Source: Thermatribacter sp048814795
GTDB taxonomy: Bacteria; Atribacterota; Atribacteria; Atribacterales; Thermatribacteraceae
NCBI GenBank assembly: GCA_048814795.1
Contig: CP184673.1
Span: forward strand, 62,001 to 126,000
Direction: 5' to 3'
Length of the DNA: 64,000 nucleotides
Shown: positions 63,185 through 64,000 of the stretch, piece by piece
How the letters are laid out: each line of letters begins with the position of its first letter
How positions within the stretch are numbered: position 1 is the first letter of the stretch
Notes under the pieces: model-generated
The model's database searches: none
The model's input: only the letters and a program-made list of their open reading frames with translations
What the model was told of the DNA's origin: nothing
Made by a program: the position numbers and the translations under genes

Positions 63185-63706
63185 CTATCCTTTTCTATCG
63201 AAATAAATATTTTTCCCATATGCAGAAAGAGGAATTCCCATCACCAGATCGTCGTTACACACCCCACTCAAGCGAGCCACAACTCCAATACGATACATGA
63301 TGCGGTTGTCAACATTAAAAATAGAGGCTGTTTTCACCGCAGAACCCAGAGCAATACCCAAATCCAGCACTCTCAAAACACACTGTGGACCCTTGAAATC
63401 CTTCATTTCTCTCGGCTGCAATTCGCTACAGGCGCTAAACCCACAGGCTCCACAGTTCAAACCAGCTGGAGTGGCATCTTTTATACCCAGAAGTAAAACC
63501 GCTTCTGAATCCTTCACATTTTGCCCATCTCTTATGAAACCGCCTATGCCTTTTTCTTTGCCATAGTTAATCATAGCTTCTCCCAGTTTCTCGGTTTCCT
63601 CTTTATCCAGCACCCTGACTGTAACAAAATCTTCACCTTTGGTTTTAGGAGCGGTACGTGCCGCTATTGCCATGAAGTGAGCAACTTGCTTGATTACCTC
63701 TTGCAT
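63185..63706 (-). CDS. DUF2148 ferredoxin-domain protein
   Basis: 173 residues. The start VAHFMAIAARTAPKTKGED and the Cys cluster LNCGACGFSACSEL plus GPQCVLRVLDLGIALGSAVK fit DUF2148, a family of anaerobes thought to bind an iron-sulfur cluster. The reaction is unknown. It follows the radical SAM gene at the window edge by 20 bp, so the two may be linked by Fe-S chemistry. Confidence 0.9.
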   Translation of the reverse strand: MQEVIKQVAHFMAIAARTAPKTKGEDFVTVRVLDKEETEKLGEAMINYGKEKGIGGFIRDGQNVKDSEAVLLLGIKDATPAGLNCGACGFSACSELQPREMKDFKGPQCVLRVLDLGIALGSAVKTASIFNVDNRIMYRIGVVARLSGVCNDDLVMGIPLSAYGKNIYFDRKG

Positions 63707-63726
63707 AAACTTAACCCCCCTGTCAC

Positions 63727-64000
63727 TTACTGCAGAATAAGATTCTTCAACCCCAGTCCCTGGGCAAATCGCACTACTTCCCGGTAGGTAGTATCGTCTA
63801 TGAAGCCATTAAGTTCCGGAAATCGCCCAGCTGAAACCTTATAAACCGGGCGATACTGACGCATCAAAGTAATATGTACCCTCCTGGAGATATTTTCGAC
63901 TATAAAGCGAAGATTTTCAAGTGCTTCCTCAACAAGACCAGGAATAAGCAAAATCCTGATTATCAAGCCTTTCGCTGCCACTCCCTCCTTCAAAACTACC
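63727..64000 (-). CDS. PflX/COG1313-like radical SAM protein, C-terminal part
   Basis: Only about 90 residues are inside the window and the frame is open at the edge. GLIIRILLIPGLVEEALENL and HITLMRQYRPVYKV match the C-terminal part of COG1313 radical SAM proteins related to pyruvate formate-lyase activating enzymes. The cluster-binding Cys motif would lie outside. Confidence 0.75.
   Translation of the reverse strand, partial: VVLKEGVAAKGLIIRILLIPGLVEEALENLRFIVENISRRVHITLMRQYRPVYKVSAGRFPELNGFIDDTTYREVVRFAQGLGLKNLILQ

Overview
Organism. Nearly all genes are bacterial and point to an anaerobic sugar fermenter. There are six sets of sugar ABC transport genes (one cut by the window edge), glycosidases, a glycyl radical enzyme with its activase, several radical SAM proteins and a dTDP-rhamnose operon. 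GTG and TTG starts with strong GGAGG-type ribosome sites are common. The style fits a Thermotogota, Atribacterota or clostridial relative, but no rRNA or other marker in the window settles the phylum.

Layout. 1-3.8 kb (minus strand): FadR-type regulator, GH127 glycosidase and the start of a binding-protein gene, with one operator sequence present twice. 4.9-5.6 kb: an exported SagB-type nitroreductase. 6.3-14.9 kb: an ABC importer operon (binding protein, two permeases, GH38-like protein, UroD-fold protein), divergent from an unusual GntR/ADP-ribosylglycohydrolase fusion. 16-25.7 kb: P-type ATPase, MFS exporter, radical SAM/methyltransferase pair, a strong candidate for an unassigned structured RNA (22734-22925), an oxidoreductase and a MATE exporter. 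Families of short palindromic repeats sit at 5.7-6.0 and 15.5-15.9 kb.

25.9-40.8 kb is a genomic island in a tRNA-Trp gene. The intact tRNA and an integrase lie at the right end. A copy of the tRNA 3' part lies at the left end, and phased GCTGTCA repeats sit just inside both ends. The cargo is a glycyl radical enzyme, its activase, a LacI regulator with visible operators, an ABC importer and a ROK-like protein with an extra N-terminal domain. Around it are transposase remnants, broken genes and two CRISPR-like repeats. The integrase has lost its normal 5' part, so the island looks decayed.

40.9-52.2 kb: two consecutive RbsABC/RhaSTPQ-type importers (binding protein, double ATPase, two permeases), a DeoR regulator and an aldo/keto reductase. 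52.4-57 kb: rmlACDB and a radical SAM protein. 57-64 kb (minus strand): ychF, a DUF951 protein, a nitroreductase, a 1024-residue coiled-coil LysM protein with a 178-bp internal perfect repeat, two small membrane proteins, a DUF2148 ferredoxin-like protein and a partial PflX-like radical SAM gene.

How it works together. Several importers have a perfect palindrome or terminator-like hairpin directly after the binding-protein gene. This would give more binding protein than membrane components. Each sugar locus carries its own regulator (FadR, GntR fusion, LacI, DeoR), and for three of them candidate operators can be read in the sequence.
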